Notes: generated by a model not told the origin, from the letters alone. Counted from the stretch's first letter, positions 1-6,573 are shown. The stretch is 7,702 nt of DNA from an uncultured Oscillospiraceae bacterium (GCA_934569425.1 CAKTKM010000067.1:1-7702); one strand, 5' to 3'. Numbers and translations are program-made.

Positions 1-144
<144 letters not shown>

Positions 145-173
145 GCCGAATCCCCATCATTTCCATACACAAC

Positions 174-207
174 AAAAGTTCCGGCGCGAAAGCGCCGGAA
201 CTTTTTT
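174..207 (+). terminator. Rho-independent terminator of gdhA
   Basis: A perfect 14-bp stem (174-187 with 192-205) is closed by a GAAA tetraloop and runs into a T-tract (202-207). It lies 29 bases after the gdhA stop, on the plus strand. The arm begins with only four A residues and continues into mixed sequence, so it is weaker as a terminator on the minus strand. Confidence 0.95.
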
Positions 208-236
208 GCTTCTGTCCCCAACACCCGTTGACGGGC

Positions 237-271
237 AAAAAGCGGAGACAGGCGGGAAAACCGCCTGTCTC
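237..271 (-). terminator. Rho-independent terminator of the DAHP synthase gene
   Basis: Read on the minus strand, an 11-bp perfect stem (271-261 with 255-245) encloses a five-base loop. It is followed by CGC and five T residues (241-237). It starts 9 bases after the TAA stop at 281-283. Together with the plus-strand terminator at 174-207 it insulates the two convergent genes. Confidence 0.88.
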
Positions 272-280
272 TGGTTTTCG

Positions 281-1279
281 TTATTCCACCGCGTTCCGCA
301 CCTTCCGGAGCTTCTCCGCCAGCTCCGCGAAGGCGGTGCAGCTCAGCGACTGCGCCGCGTCGCTGAGGGCGGCAGCGGGGCGGTCATGAACCTCGATCAG
401 CAGTCCGTCTGCGCCTGTGGCCGCGGCGGCCAGCGCCAGTGCCGGAACCAGCGCCGCCTCGCCTGCCGCGTGGCTGGGATCCACCACCACCGGCAGGTGT
501 GTCATGCGCTTCAGCACCGGAATAGCGGCAATGTCCAGCGCCGCCCGGCTGGTGGGGGAGAAGGAGCGTACCCCCCGCTCACACAGCACCACATTGGGGT
601 TGCCGCCATCCAGCAGATACTCCGCCGACTGCAGCAGCTCCTCCACCGTGGCGCCCACGCCCCGCTTCAGCAGCACTGGCTTCGGCTGCCGCGCCAAGGC
701 CCGCAAAAGCTCGTAGTTCTGCATGTTTCTGGCGCCCACCTGCAGCATGTCGATGTGCGCGAACTCCGGCAGCTGGGCGGCGTCGGTGATCTCCGACACG
801 GTGGGCAGCCCCATTTCCCTGCCGGTCTTGGCCAGCAGCTCCAGCGCAGGCGCACCGTAGCCGGAGAAGGCATAGGGCGAGGTGCGGGGCTTGTAGGCGC
901 CGCCCCGCAGCATGACCACTCCCGCCGCCTTCACCGCCTTGGCCACGGCGTGCAGCTGCAATTCCGACTCCACAGCGCAGGGACCCGCCATCAGGCAGAA
1001 TCCTTCGCCGATCCGCACGTTGCCCACGGTGACTACTGTATTTTCGGGATGGTTCCCCCGCGCCGCCAGCCGCCACGGCGGCGACAGCCGCTCTGCCCGC
1101 TCCACATAGGGCAGAGCCAGCAGCCGCTGGAGATCCAGCTTCCATGTGGGTCCCACCAGCGTTAGCAGCGCCTGACCGTTACAGTCGGCGCGGGCGGCGC
1201 CGATGCCCTCCCGGCTCAGTTGGATCACCAGCGAGCGGATCGCGGGATCGGGCGTGTCTTTTTTCATAAAAACCAGCAT
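281..1279 (-). CDS. aroF: 3-deoxy-7-phosphoheptulonate (DAHP) synthase, type I-beta
   Basis: A 332-residue cytoplasmic enzyme that condenses phosphoenolpyruvate and erythrose 4-phosphate to DAHP, the entry step of the shikimate pathway. Residues 1-70 form the short N-terminal domain that in relatives such as the Thermotoga enzyme binds Tyr/Phe for feedback control. The catalytic barrel follows with AGPCAVES (98-105), RGGAYKPRTSPY (125-136), LKRG (204-207), CERG (233-236), VDPSH (266-270) and EVH (296-298). The four family metal ligands can be placed at C101, H270, E296 and D307, so the enzyme looks intact. Length matches the family (about 335-340). An upstream in-frame ATG at 1321 was rejected: the start at 1279 has GGAGG eight bases before it, and its MLVFMKK begins like known family members. 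The gene is monocistronic, with its own promoter (1312-1340) and terminator. Feedback sensitivity is inferred from the domain only. Confidence 0.96.
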   Translation of the reverse strand: MLVFMKKDTPDPAIRSLVIQLSREGIGAARADCNGQALLTLVGPTWKLDLQRLLALPYVERAERLSPPWRLAARGNHPENTVVTVGNVRIGEGFCLMAGPCAVESELQLHAVAKAVKAAGVVMLRGGAYKPRTSPYAFSGYGAPALELLAKTGREMGLPTVSEITDAAQLPEFAHIDMLQVGARNMQNYELLRALARQPKPVLLKRGVGATVEELLQSAEYLLDGGNPNVVLCERGVRSFSPTSRAALDIAAIPVLKRMTHLPVVVDPSHAAGEAALVPALALAAAATGADGLLIEVHDRPAAALSDAAQSLSCTAFAELAEKLRKVRNAVE

Positions 1280-1311
1280 AAAAAATGCCTCCGGCAGGTT
1301 GAATTTGTCCC

Positions 1312-1340
1312 ATTGTAGCACACGCCGCCGGGATTTGCAA
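1312..1340 (-). promoter_or_regulatory. Sigma-A promoter of the DAHP synthase gene
   Basis: On the minus strand TTGCAA (1340-1335) is followed after 17 bases by TACAAT (1317-1312), preceded by TGC, which gives an extended -10. Transcription should start near 1305, leaving a leader of about 26 nt before the ATG at 1279. An inverted repeat, CGCCGCC (1323-1329) and GGCGGCG (1341-1347), covers the spacer and abuts the -35, and could be an operator. That role is a guess based on position. Confidence 0.7.
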
Positions 1341-1445
1341 GGCGGCGGCGCCGGAAAACGCCCGCCTCCATTTCGCCGCCGCGCCGAAATCGTTGCCGAA
1401 TCTGTGTATACAGCAAACTACAGATTGGTCATCCTACACAAAATC

Positions 1446-1495
1446 TTCCATAGGTGGAAAAAAGCGGTTGCAATTTCCCAGCAAAATGTTATACT
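1446..1495 (+). promoter_or_regulatory. Promoter of the surface-protein gene, with an adjacent inverted repeat
   Basis: TTGCAA (1468-1473), a 16-base spacer and TATACT (1490-1495) form a good sigma-A-type promoter on the plus strand, with predicted start near 1502. It is the best promoter seen between the DAHP synthase gene and the ATG at 1717, which implies a leader of about 215 nt. Just upstream of the -35 lies TTCCA-TAGG-TGGAA (1446-1459), a short inverted repeat placed where an activator or repressor could bind. The repeat is only 5 bp per arm and may be chance. Confidence 0.65.
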
Positions 1496-1501
1496 AAAGA
1501 T

Positions 1502-1716
1502 AGTGTTCTGCATAGCCCATGGGCTATGCGCTTTTTCCGCAGGAAAAAGCGCATAGGTTCTTCGGTGTGCGCTTCCGCGGCATAATGGCCGTTCGCGGCT
1601 TTTGTGTGTCCGCTGTCCCGGAAGGGGGCGGGCGATATGGCGGCGTTCCCGCGCGATACCGGCACGGGTGCGTTTTTCCCAACCGGTAAATTTTGAACTG
1701 GGGAGGACATATACAT
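1502..1716 (+). ncRNA. Long structured 5' leader of the surface-protein gene
   Basis: This is the predicted untranslated leader between the promoter at 1468-1495 and the ATG at 1717. Hairpin 1 (1510-1529) is a perfect 20-base palindrome with an 8-bp stem and CATG loop. Hairpin 2 (1524-1538 with 1542-1556) has a perfect 15-bp stem and a GCA loop. The two share bases 1524-1529, so both cannot form completely at once. Further down are a GCCG-TTCG-CGGC hairpin (1588-1599) and a longer-range pairing TACCGG/CCGGTA (1657-1662 with 1683-1688) just upstream of the GGGAGGA ribosome binding site. I could not match it to a riboswitch class I know (it lacks recognisable c-di-GMP or T-box core motifs). Regulatory function is inferred, and the RNA boundaries depend on the promoter call. 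Confidence 0.45.
1510..1556. repeat. Overlapping palindromes with three copies of GCATAG/CTATGC
   Basis: The six-base unit GCATAG occurs at 1510-1515, inverted at 1524-1529 and direct again at 1551-1556. The middle copy can pair with either flank, giving an 8-bp stem (1510-1529) or a 15-bp stem (1524-1556). Perfect pairing over so short a span is far beyond what is expected by chance. It could be a leader RNA switch, a protein-binding site close to the transcription start, or one copy of a dispersed palindromic intergenic repeat. The sequence alone does not decide among these. Confidence 0.85.
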
Positions 1717-3678
1717 ATGTCAACCAAAAAAGCGACCAAACGCGCATTGTTGACCAGTATTCTGGCCATCTGCCTGTGTCTGGTGATGTTGATCGGCTCC
1801 ACCTTCGCGTGGTTCACCGACACTGCCAGCACCGGCGTCAATCAGATCGTCTCCGGTAATCTGGACGTGGACATTCAGGACAAGGAAGGCAACTCTCTGG
1901 ATAAGCAGACCTTGAAATGGGTCAAAGCGGACGGTACAGAAATCACTGATCAGGAAAAAATTCTCTGGGAGCCGGGCTGCACCTATCAGCTTAAGCCCTT
2001 TAAGATTGTCAACAAGGGCAATCTGGCACTGAAGTACAAAATTGAGATCACCGGCATTCAGGGCGATGCCGAACTTCTGAAGGTCATCGACTGGAAGATC
2101 AATGACAACGATATTAACCTGACGGAAAAGCATCTGGCTGCGAAGGGGAATACGGGCTCTGAGTCTGAACTGCTGACCATTACCGGCCATATGCACGAGG
2201 ATGCCAACAACGACTACATGAATCTGTCCATTGATGGCATTGCCATTACCGTTTACGCCACGCAGGACACCGTGGAGAACGACAGCTTCAGCAACAAGTA
2301 CGATGAGAACGCAACTTATCCCATGGCACTTGTGGGCAAGATCGAGAACGTCGCGATGGAGCCTGTGAAGGACGGCGAGAATGTGACCGGCTATACTTAT
2401 GTCAATACCGGCGCTACGGTCAAGGCCACTGTTCCTGCGGACGCTGTAAGTGCTGCGCCGACGATCTCTGTTGTACCTGCCGCGACCAATGCAGCTGCGG
2501 CAGAGAAGATTGCTGCGGAGGGCAAGGATGCTGTCGCATATGACATCACCATCAGCAACGTGAATGAAAACAACACTGCGCTGATCACGATCGACCTGTT
2601 TGTCGGTAAGAGTCTGGAGGGTGTCGTTGTATATCATAACGGCACGGCTATGGGCGCTGATCAGGTTACGTATAATGCTGACACCGGTTTCGTGACCATC
2701 CAGACGACCTCTTTCTCCAACTATGCCATCGCCTTTGACGCTCCCGCGGCCATGGCTAACGGTGTAGCCTATAGCACCCTGCAGGACGCTCTGAATGCCG
2801 GCGGCAACGTGGTGCTGGGCAAGGATGTTACTGTCAGTGAGCAGCTCGTCATCGACAAGGCTACGACCCTGAACCTGAATGGTAAGACGATTAAGAGCGA
2901 TTGGGCGATGGCTACCGAAGCAGCAGGTGAGGCCCGTTATGCTCTCCTGACTCGGGCTGCTGTGACGATCAGCAACGGTGTGCTTCAGGCGGGTAAGGCT
3001 CGTGCGTTGGGTGCTTATGCGGATCTGACGTTGACGAACGTGACAGTTTCTCATGGCGATATGAAAGACAATGCTTGCGTAGCATTTTGTGCGAATGATG
3101 GGAAATGCACAGTGACAGGTTCCACCATTACGGGTAACTATGCATTTGCTAATTTTGCCAACAATGCAACAATTACGATTACTGATAGTAAGTTGGAAGG
3201 CAAGTCTTGCGGCCTGTATCATAATGGTAGCTACCATGGCTTGACGTTAAATGTTACCGGCACTACGATCATTGGTGGTAGTGAGGGTATGGATGCTACC
3301 GGCGTGTATATCTCCGGTTCGACTGCTACGAAGACAGAGGGCGGCTATCAGAATGCAGTTTTCACAAACTGCACGATCAAGGGTAATGCCGCTGTGGAAG
3401 TTAAGTATACGGATTTGACGTTGAATAATTGCACGGCAATTGCTACTGCAAGCGGCGAACCAAGCTATGTCCAGAATAATAACGGTGCTACGACAAATGG
3501 CTTTGCGGTGGTTTCCACGGATAACGCCAAAGATAATGCTACGCCCAAGCCTGAGGGTACGATTACCATCAACGGAGGCAATTATACCGGCCTTATTGGT
3601 CTTAGCAGCCTCGAGTCGGTGAAAGCGACCTTCCCTGATTTCAACGATACTACTTATAAAATTACCGGCATTAGCTAA
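1717..3678 (+). CDS. Secreted SipW-type protein with TasA/camelysin-like domain and C-terminal beta-helix-like region
   Basis: A 653-residue exported protein of unknown function. Residues 1-31 are a SipW-type signal peptide: basic start (KK, KR), hydrophobic core 10-27, then IGSTFA|WFTDT with likely cleavage after A31. Residues 41-200 resemble TasA/camelysin: IVSGNLDVDI (44-53), EPGCTYQLKPFKIVNKGNLA (85-104) and ITVYATQDTVENDSF (177-191). Residues 225-341 look like a beta-sandwich ending in TTSFSNYAIAFD. Residues 350-625 are rich in short strand repeats (LNLNGKTI, LTLTNVTV, ITITDSKL, LTLNNCTA), as in right-handed beta-helices of the pectate-lyase/adhesin type. No LPXTG, SLH repeats or C-terminal anchor is seen, so it is probably secreted, perhaps polymerised like TasA. 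An alternative in-frame TTG start at 1693 was rejected because GGGAGGA (1701-1707) sits nine bases before the ATG. No sipW gene is in the window. GC content falls below the neighbours, most in the last third. Confidence 0.85.
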   Translation: MSTKKATKRALLTSILAICLCLVMLIGSTFAWFTDTASTGVNQIVSGNLDVDIQDKEGNSLDKQTLKWVKADGTEITDQEKILWEPGCTYQLKPFKIVNKGNLALKYKIEITGIQGDAELLKVIDWKINDNDINLTEKHLAAKGNTGSESELLTITGHMHEDANNDYMNLSIDGIAITVYATQDTVENDSFSNKYDENATYPMALVGKIENVAMEPVKDGENVTGYTYVNTGATVKATVPADAVSAAPTISVVPAATNAAAAEKIAAEGKDAVAYDITISNVNENNTALITIDLFVGKSLEGVVVYHNGTAMGADQVTYNADTGFVTIQTTSFSNYAIAFDAPAAMANGVAYSTLQDALNAGGNVVLGKDVTVSEQLVIDKATTLNLNGKTIKSDWAMATEAAGEARYALLTRAAVTISNGVLQAGKARALGAYADLTLTNVTVSHGDMKDNACVAFCANDGKCTVTGSTITGNYAFANFANNATITITDSKLEGKSCGLYHNGSYHGLTLNVTGTTIIGGSEGMDATGVYISGSTATKTEGGYQNAVFTNCTIKGNAAVEVKYTDLTLNNCTAIATASGEPSYVQNNNGATTNGFAVVSTDNAKDNATPKPEGTITINGGNYTGLIGLSSLESVKATFPDFNDTTYKITGIS

Positions 3679-3696
3679 GTAATCCCCCAACCCCAC

Positions 3697-3727
3697 AAAA
3701 AACCCTCCCCATCGGGGAGGGTTTTTT
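3697..3727. terminator. Bidirectional terminator between convergent genes
   Basis: A perfect stem of 14 bp (3697-3710 with 3714-3727) has its GC core CCCTCCCC/GGGGAGGG flanked by six A residues on the left and six T residues on the right. It can therefore stop transcription from the plus-strand surface-protein gene (stop at 3678) and from the minus-strand alr operon (stop at 3746). Confidence 0.95.
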
Positions 3728-3745
3728 CTATAAACCGTTCCTTTT

Positions 3746-4915
3746 TTACATTCGCAGCAGCAGCTCCTTTTCCACCACTTCGCCGCCCCGCAGGTACACC
3801 CGCGGTACCCGCTTGCTGACGGCGCAGACCAGCTCATAGGGGATGGTGCCTGCCAGCGCCGCCAGATCGTCCACCCGGCTGCGCCGCCCGAACACCTCCA
3901 CCTCGTCGCCCACCTGCACATGGGGCAGCTCCGTCAGGTCGATCATGGACATATCCATGCAGATGCGCCCCCGCTGGGGCGCGCTGCCCTCCGCCGTCAG
4001 CATGGCGCAGCGGTTGGACAGTACCCGGAAGAACCCGTCCGCGTAGCCGTAGGGGACCACGCCCATCCGGGTGGTGCGCCCGGTGGTGAACATTCGCCCG
4101 TAGCTGATGTCCGTCCCCGGCTCGTAGGTCTTGATGGTGCTGACGGTGGTTTTCAGCGTCATCACCGGCGTCAGTCCCAGCTCCTGCGCCGCCGCCGTGC
4201 AGCCGTACAGCAGGATCCCCGGCCGCGCCATGTCCCAGTACGTCTCCGGATAGGCCGCCACCGCGCCGGAGTTGGCGCAGTGCCGCAGGGCAAAGGGCTG
4301 TCCCAGCCGCTCCTCCGCCGCGTTCACTACCCGCCGGAACAGGTCAAACTGTGCCAGCGTGTAGGCGCGGCTGCCGGCGTCCGGCTCGTCCGCCACGGCG
4401 AAGTGGGTGAAGATGCCCTCCGCTTCCAGTCCCGGAAGCCGGCAGGCCTGACAGATCCCCGCCACGCCGGTGTCGAACATATCGCCGCCGCACAGATACC
4501 CCAGCCGCGACATGCCGGTGTCCACCTTGATATGGACCTTCAGCGTGCCGCCGCAGCTCACCGCCTCGGCGCTGTATTCCTCCGCCTTGGCGGCGCAGGA
4601 CACCGCCTGCGTGATATGCAGGCCGATGAGGTTTTTCACCTGCTCCCGGGGCGTGTGGCCTAAGATCAGGATGGGCATGGCGATGCCGCCTGCCCGCAGC
4701 TCCATGGCCTCGTCCAGACTGGACACCGCCAGATAGTCCGCCCCTAGCTCCTCCAGCACGCGGGACACCTGAACGGCACCGTGTCCGTAGCCATCGGCCT
4801 TCACCACGCCCAGAAATTTCACGCCGTCGCCCAGACGGCGGCGCAGCGTCCGGTAGTTGTGCTCCAGCGCGTCAAGGTCGATCTCCGCCCACGTTCTCCG
4901 CAGTGTAGATTCCAT
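3746..4915 (-). CDS. alr: Alanine racemase (PLP-dependent)
   Basis: A 389-residue cytoplasmic enzyme converting L- to D-alanine for peptidoglycan; D-/L-alanine balance can also affect spore germination. The N-terminal barrel carries VVKADGYGHG with the PLP lysine at K39, and MSRLG with R137. The cofactor region has ANSGAV (214-219) and RPGILLYG (231-238). The C-terminal beta domain has ISYGRMF with the second catalytic base at Y272, VPYGYADG (287-294) and CMDMSMIDL (319-327). All expected catalytic residues are present and the length is normal for the family. The start has AAGGAGG (4924-4930) eight bases upstream, placed in the 21-base gap after the lipoprotein stop, so the two genes are very probably co-transcribed. 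It is the last gene of the operon and is followed by the bidirectional terminator; no mazEF-like toxin pair follows, unlike in Bacillus. Confidence 0.97.
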   Translation of the reverse strand: MESTLRRTWAEIDLDALEHNYRTLRRRLGDGVKFLGVVKADGYGHGAVQVSRVLEELGADYLAVSSLDEAMELRAGGIAMPILILGHTPREQVKNLIGLHITQAVSCAAKAEEYSAEAVSCGGTLKVHIKVDTGMSRLGYLCGGDMFDTGVAGICQACRLPGLEAEGIFTHFAVADEPDAGSRAYTLAQFDLFRRVVNAAEERLGQPFALRHCANSGAVAAYPETYWDMARPGILLYGCTAAAQELGLTPVMTLKTTVSTIKTYEPGTDISYGRMFTTGRTTRMGVVPYGYADGFFRVLSNRCAMLTAEGSAPQRGRICMDMSMIDLTELPHVQVGDEVEVFGRRSRVDDLAALAGTIPYELVCAVSKRVPRVYLRGGEVVEKELLLRM

Positions 4916-4936
4916 CTGTATTTCCTCCTTGCAAGG

Positions 4937-5515
4937 TCAGTTGTCCGATTCGTTCAGTGTGCAGGAAAAGGCCAGCAGCCGCACCGATACCGCCACCGTG
5001 CCGTCCATGGCGATCTCCGCGTAGCGGGGCAGCAGTGTTTCCGCCTCCAGCCATGCCGTACACGTCAGCGGCGTGTCGCCCAATGCCGCGTCCAGCGTCA
5101 GACGCCAGCAGTCCGTGTCCTCCAGCGTCTCCCGTCCCTGTTCCAGCAGGTAGCCGCTTCCCAGCGCCCGCAGCAGATAGGGCAGGGCGTTTACCGGTCC
5201 CGGCACGCCGCCGCTGCCGGCTGACAGCACCGCCCCGTCGTACCCGATGGTCAGCCCCTCGCCGGACACCGTGGCGGTAATGCCTGCCACCGTCTCCGGT
5301 GCGGTGACGGTGACGGTGGATTCCTCCGGCGTGTAGTCGCACCGCAGCGTGAAGCTCCGCGCCTCCTGCGCCGTGTGAAAGGTGACCTCCGCCTCCATTT
5401 GAGCGGTGTTCACCCGGGCGTACTGCTCCTGAATGTCCGCCGCCTGCTCCGTCTTCCTGCCGCACCCGCCGCACAACAGCAGCAGGCACAGCCCCGCGAT
5501 CCATAACCGTTTCAT
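4937..5515 (-). CDS. Probable LolA/GerS-like lipoprotein upstream of alr
   Basis: A 192-residue predicted lipoprotein. It begins MKRLWIAG, has a Leu-rich hydrophobic segment (4-15) and a lipobox-like LCGGC, so C18 is the likely lipidated residue; cysteine at -3 is atypical. The mature part alternates polar and hydrophobic residues, as in an all-beta, LolA/LolB-like fold (for example TLRCDYTPEESTVTVTAPE, about 55-75), with CWRLTLDA and CTAWLEAETLLPRYAEI later. That last phrase, an estimate of substrate conversion followed by a strand, is usual in this fold. Position is the stronger clue: Bacillus subtilis ydcC and Clostridioides difficile gerS both sit directly upstream of alanine racemase genes and encode lipoproteins of this type, gerS acting in spore germination through cortex modification. 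GerS-like function is inferred, not shown. The gene lies 39 bases after nnrD and 21 bases before alr. Confidence 0.7.
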   Translation of the reverse strand: MKRLWIAGLCLLLLCGGCGRKTEQAADIQEQYARVNTAQMEAEVTFHTAQEARSFTLRCDYTPEESTVTVTAPETVAGITATVSGEGLTIGYDGAVLSAGSGGVPGPVNALPYLLRALGSGYLLEQGRETLEDTDCWRLTLDAALGDTPLTCTAWLEAETLLPRYAEIAMDGTVAVSVRLLAFSCTLNESDN

Positions 5516-5529
5516 GTGCATGTCCTCCC
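5516..5529 (-). promoter_or_regulatory. Ribosome binding site that fixes the lipoprotein start
   Basis: On the minus strand GGGAGG (5529-5524) lies only two bases before an ATG at 5521 but eight bases before a second in-frame ATG at 5515. The second spacing is optimal and gives the usual MKR signal-peptide start, so the first ATG (which would add Met-His) was not used. Confidence 0.75.
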
Positions 5530-5554
5530 GATGTGTGATCCGGAAGACTTTCCC

Positions 5555-6412
5555 TTATCCCTCTGTCTCTTTGAAGGCCTGCGGCAGCCGCAAGAGCAGG
5601 TCGCCGGGCGTCATGCCCCGCTGCCCCAGCTCCGCCGCCGCCAGATCTCCCGCCAGACCGTGACAGTACACGGCGGCGCGGCAGGCGTCGAAGGGATCCA
5701 TACCCTGTCCCAGCAGGCTCACCGTCATTCCGGCCAGAATGTCGCCGCTGCCGCCCTTGGCCATGCCGCTGTTTCCGGTGGTGTTCACCGCCAGACGCCC
5801 GTCCGGCGCCGCCACGATGGTGCGGTGTCCCTTCAGGATCAGATATACCCCCCAGCGGGCGGCATAGGCGCGGGCGCCGCTCTCCCGGCCCCGGCTGAGA
5901 TCGCCGCCTGCCCGGAAAAACTCCCCCTCGTGGGGCGTCAGAACGGTGATCCGCCCCTGCCGCCGCTTCAGTTCAGGTATATGCGCCTCGAAGGCGTTTA
6001 TGCCGTCGGCATCCAGCACCAGCGGCCTGTCCGTGTCCGAAAGCCGCCGTACCAGCGCGTCGCTCTCCGGGCTGCGGCCAAGGCCGCAGCCTATCAGCAC
6101 CGCGTCGCAGCCGCTCATCCGCCGCCGGATCTCCTCCTCCGCCGCCAGCGATAGCTTTCCCGCCTGACAGGGGAGGGGGAAGGGCATGGCGCTGTCGCAC
6201 TTTACCGCCGCGATGGACCAGATGTCCTCCGGCACCCCCAGATACACAAGGCCGCTGCCGCTGCGCACGGCGGCGCCCGCCGCCAGTACCGGCGCGCCGG
6301 TATAGCCCACCGCCCCGCACAGGCAAAGCACCTTGCCGAAGGTACCCTTGTGACCCTCCGGATCACGCTGGGGCAGCAGCTCCCGCACCACGCGGCGTGT
6401 GATCTCCTCCAT
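5555..6412 (-). CDS. nnrD: ADP-dependent NAD(P)HX dehydratase, stand-alone
   Basis: A 285-residue cytoplasmic repair enzyme of the ribokinase-like YjeF C-terminal family. It dehydrates the S-form of hydrated NADH or NADPH back to the normal cofactor at the expense of ADP (in bacteria). Visible motifs: GHKGTFGKVL (20-29), SGSGLVYLG (51-59), LVLDADGIN (131-139), TPHEGE (159-164), LKGHRT (193-198), and the nucleotide/catalytic stretch GNSGMAKGGSGD (213-224) with catalytic D224. It lacks the N-terminal NnrE epimerase domain that is fused in many bacteria, so the epimerase must be encoded elsewhere; stand-alone forms such as Bacillus YxkO have about this length. The start has AAGGAGG (6427-6421) eight bases before the ATG. 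It is the first gene of a three-gene operon with the lipoprotein and alr; acpS, often a neighbour in Firmicutes, is not in this position. Confidence 0.95.
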   Translation of the reverse strand: MEEITRRVVRELLPQRDPEGHKGTFGKVLCLCGAVGYTGAPVLAAGAAVRSGSGLVYLGVPEDIWSIAAVKCDSAMPFPLPCQAGKLSLAAEEEIRRRMSGCDAVLIGCGLGRSPESDALVRRLSDTDRPLVLDADGINAFEAHIPELKRRQGRITVLTPHEGEFFRAGGDLSRGRESGARAYAARWGVYLILKGHRTIVAAPDGRLAVNTTGNSGMAKGGSGDILAGMTVSLLGQGMDPFDACRAAVYCHGLAGDLAAAELGQRGMTPGDLLLRLPQAFKETEG

Positions 6413-6442
6413 GTCTGCGTCCTCCTTTTTGGAATTGACCTT

Positions 6443-6461
6443 ATTATACCACCCCTGTCAA
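6443..6461 (-). promoter_or_regulatory. Extended -10 promoter of the nnrD-lipoprotein-alr operon
   Basis: On the minus strand TGGTATAAT (6451-6443) is a perfect extended -10, about 30 bases before the nnrD ATG at 6412. A perfect TTGACA is also present (6461-6456) but only 7 bases upstream, too close to act with this -10. With 17-base spacing it would meet TCAATT (6438-6433), a poor -10. The extended -10 is the better candidate. Confidence 0.65.
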
Positions 6462-6530
6462 CCGATCCGCAGGAAACTCTCCGGCGGAAAACTGTGGAAA
6501 ATGGGGGTTCCTTTTTCCGGCGGGATAGGC

Positions 6531-6536
6531 TATAAT
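6531..6536 (+). promoter_or_regulatory. -10 element of the kamB-like operon promoter
   Basis: A consensus TATAAT lies 38 bases before the ATG at 6574, giving a predicted start near 6543. At the matching -35 position only TTCCTT (6508-6513) is seen, a weak match, so an activator may be involved. The promoter is divergent to that of nnrD, with about 82 bases between the two -10 elements. Confidence 0.5.
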
Positions 6537-6573
6537 ATTTAGTTGAATGACTATACTCCGAAGGAGCGACGAT

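Noticed and set aside
206..1165. A 319-codon open frame on the plus strand opposite the DAHP synthase gene
   Set aside because: It is rich in Arg, Gln and His as expected for the complement of a GC-rich gene, has no domain motifs, and starts inside the gdhA terminator.
1587..1604. GCCG-TTCG-CGGC hairpin followed by TTTT in the leader, as a possible attenuator terminator
   Set aside because: The stem is only 4-5 bp and the T-run is four bases, much weaker than the clear terminators elsewhere in the window. It is kept only as part of the leader description.
1519..1689. A 56-codon plus-strand upstream ORF (ATG at 1519, second ATG at 1585) in the leader
   Set aside because: Neither ATG has a ribosome binding site, and the first lies in the loop of a perfect palindrome. 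A leader peptide cannot be excluded, but nothing supports it.
1720..3237. A 505-codon open frame on the minus strand opposite the surface-protein gene
   Set aside because: It has no good ribosome binding site, shows low-complexity composition without recognisable motifs, and lies antisense to a gene with clear signal peptide, domains and ribosome binding site. It is a by-product of codon bias.
6493..6501. TTTTCCACA on the minus strand, one mismatch from a DnaA box
   Set aside because: It is a single imperfect copy without a cluster or AT-rich unwinding region, so there is no case for an origin or DnaA regulation.
6481..6523. CCGGCGG repeated directly at 6481-6487 and 6517-6523 upstream of the kamB-like gene
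   Set aside because: Seven GC-rich bases recur easily in this genome, and the copies have different flanks. The evidence is too weak for an operator.
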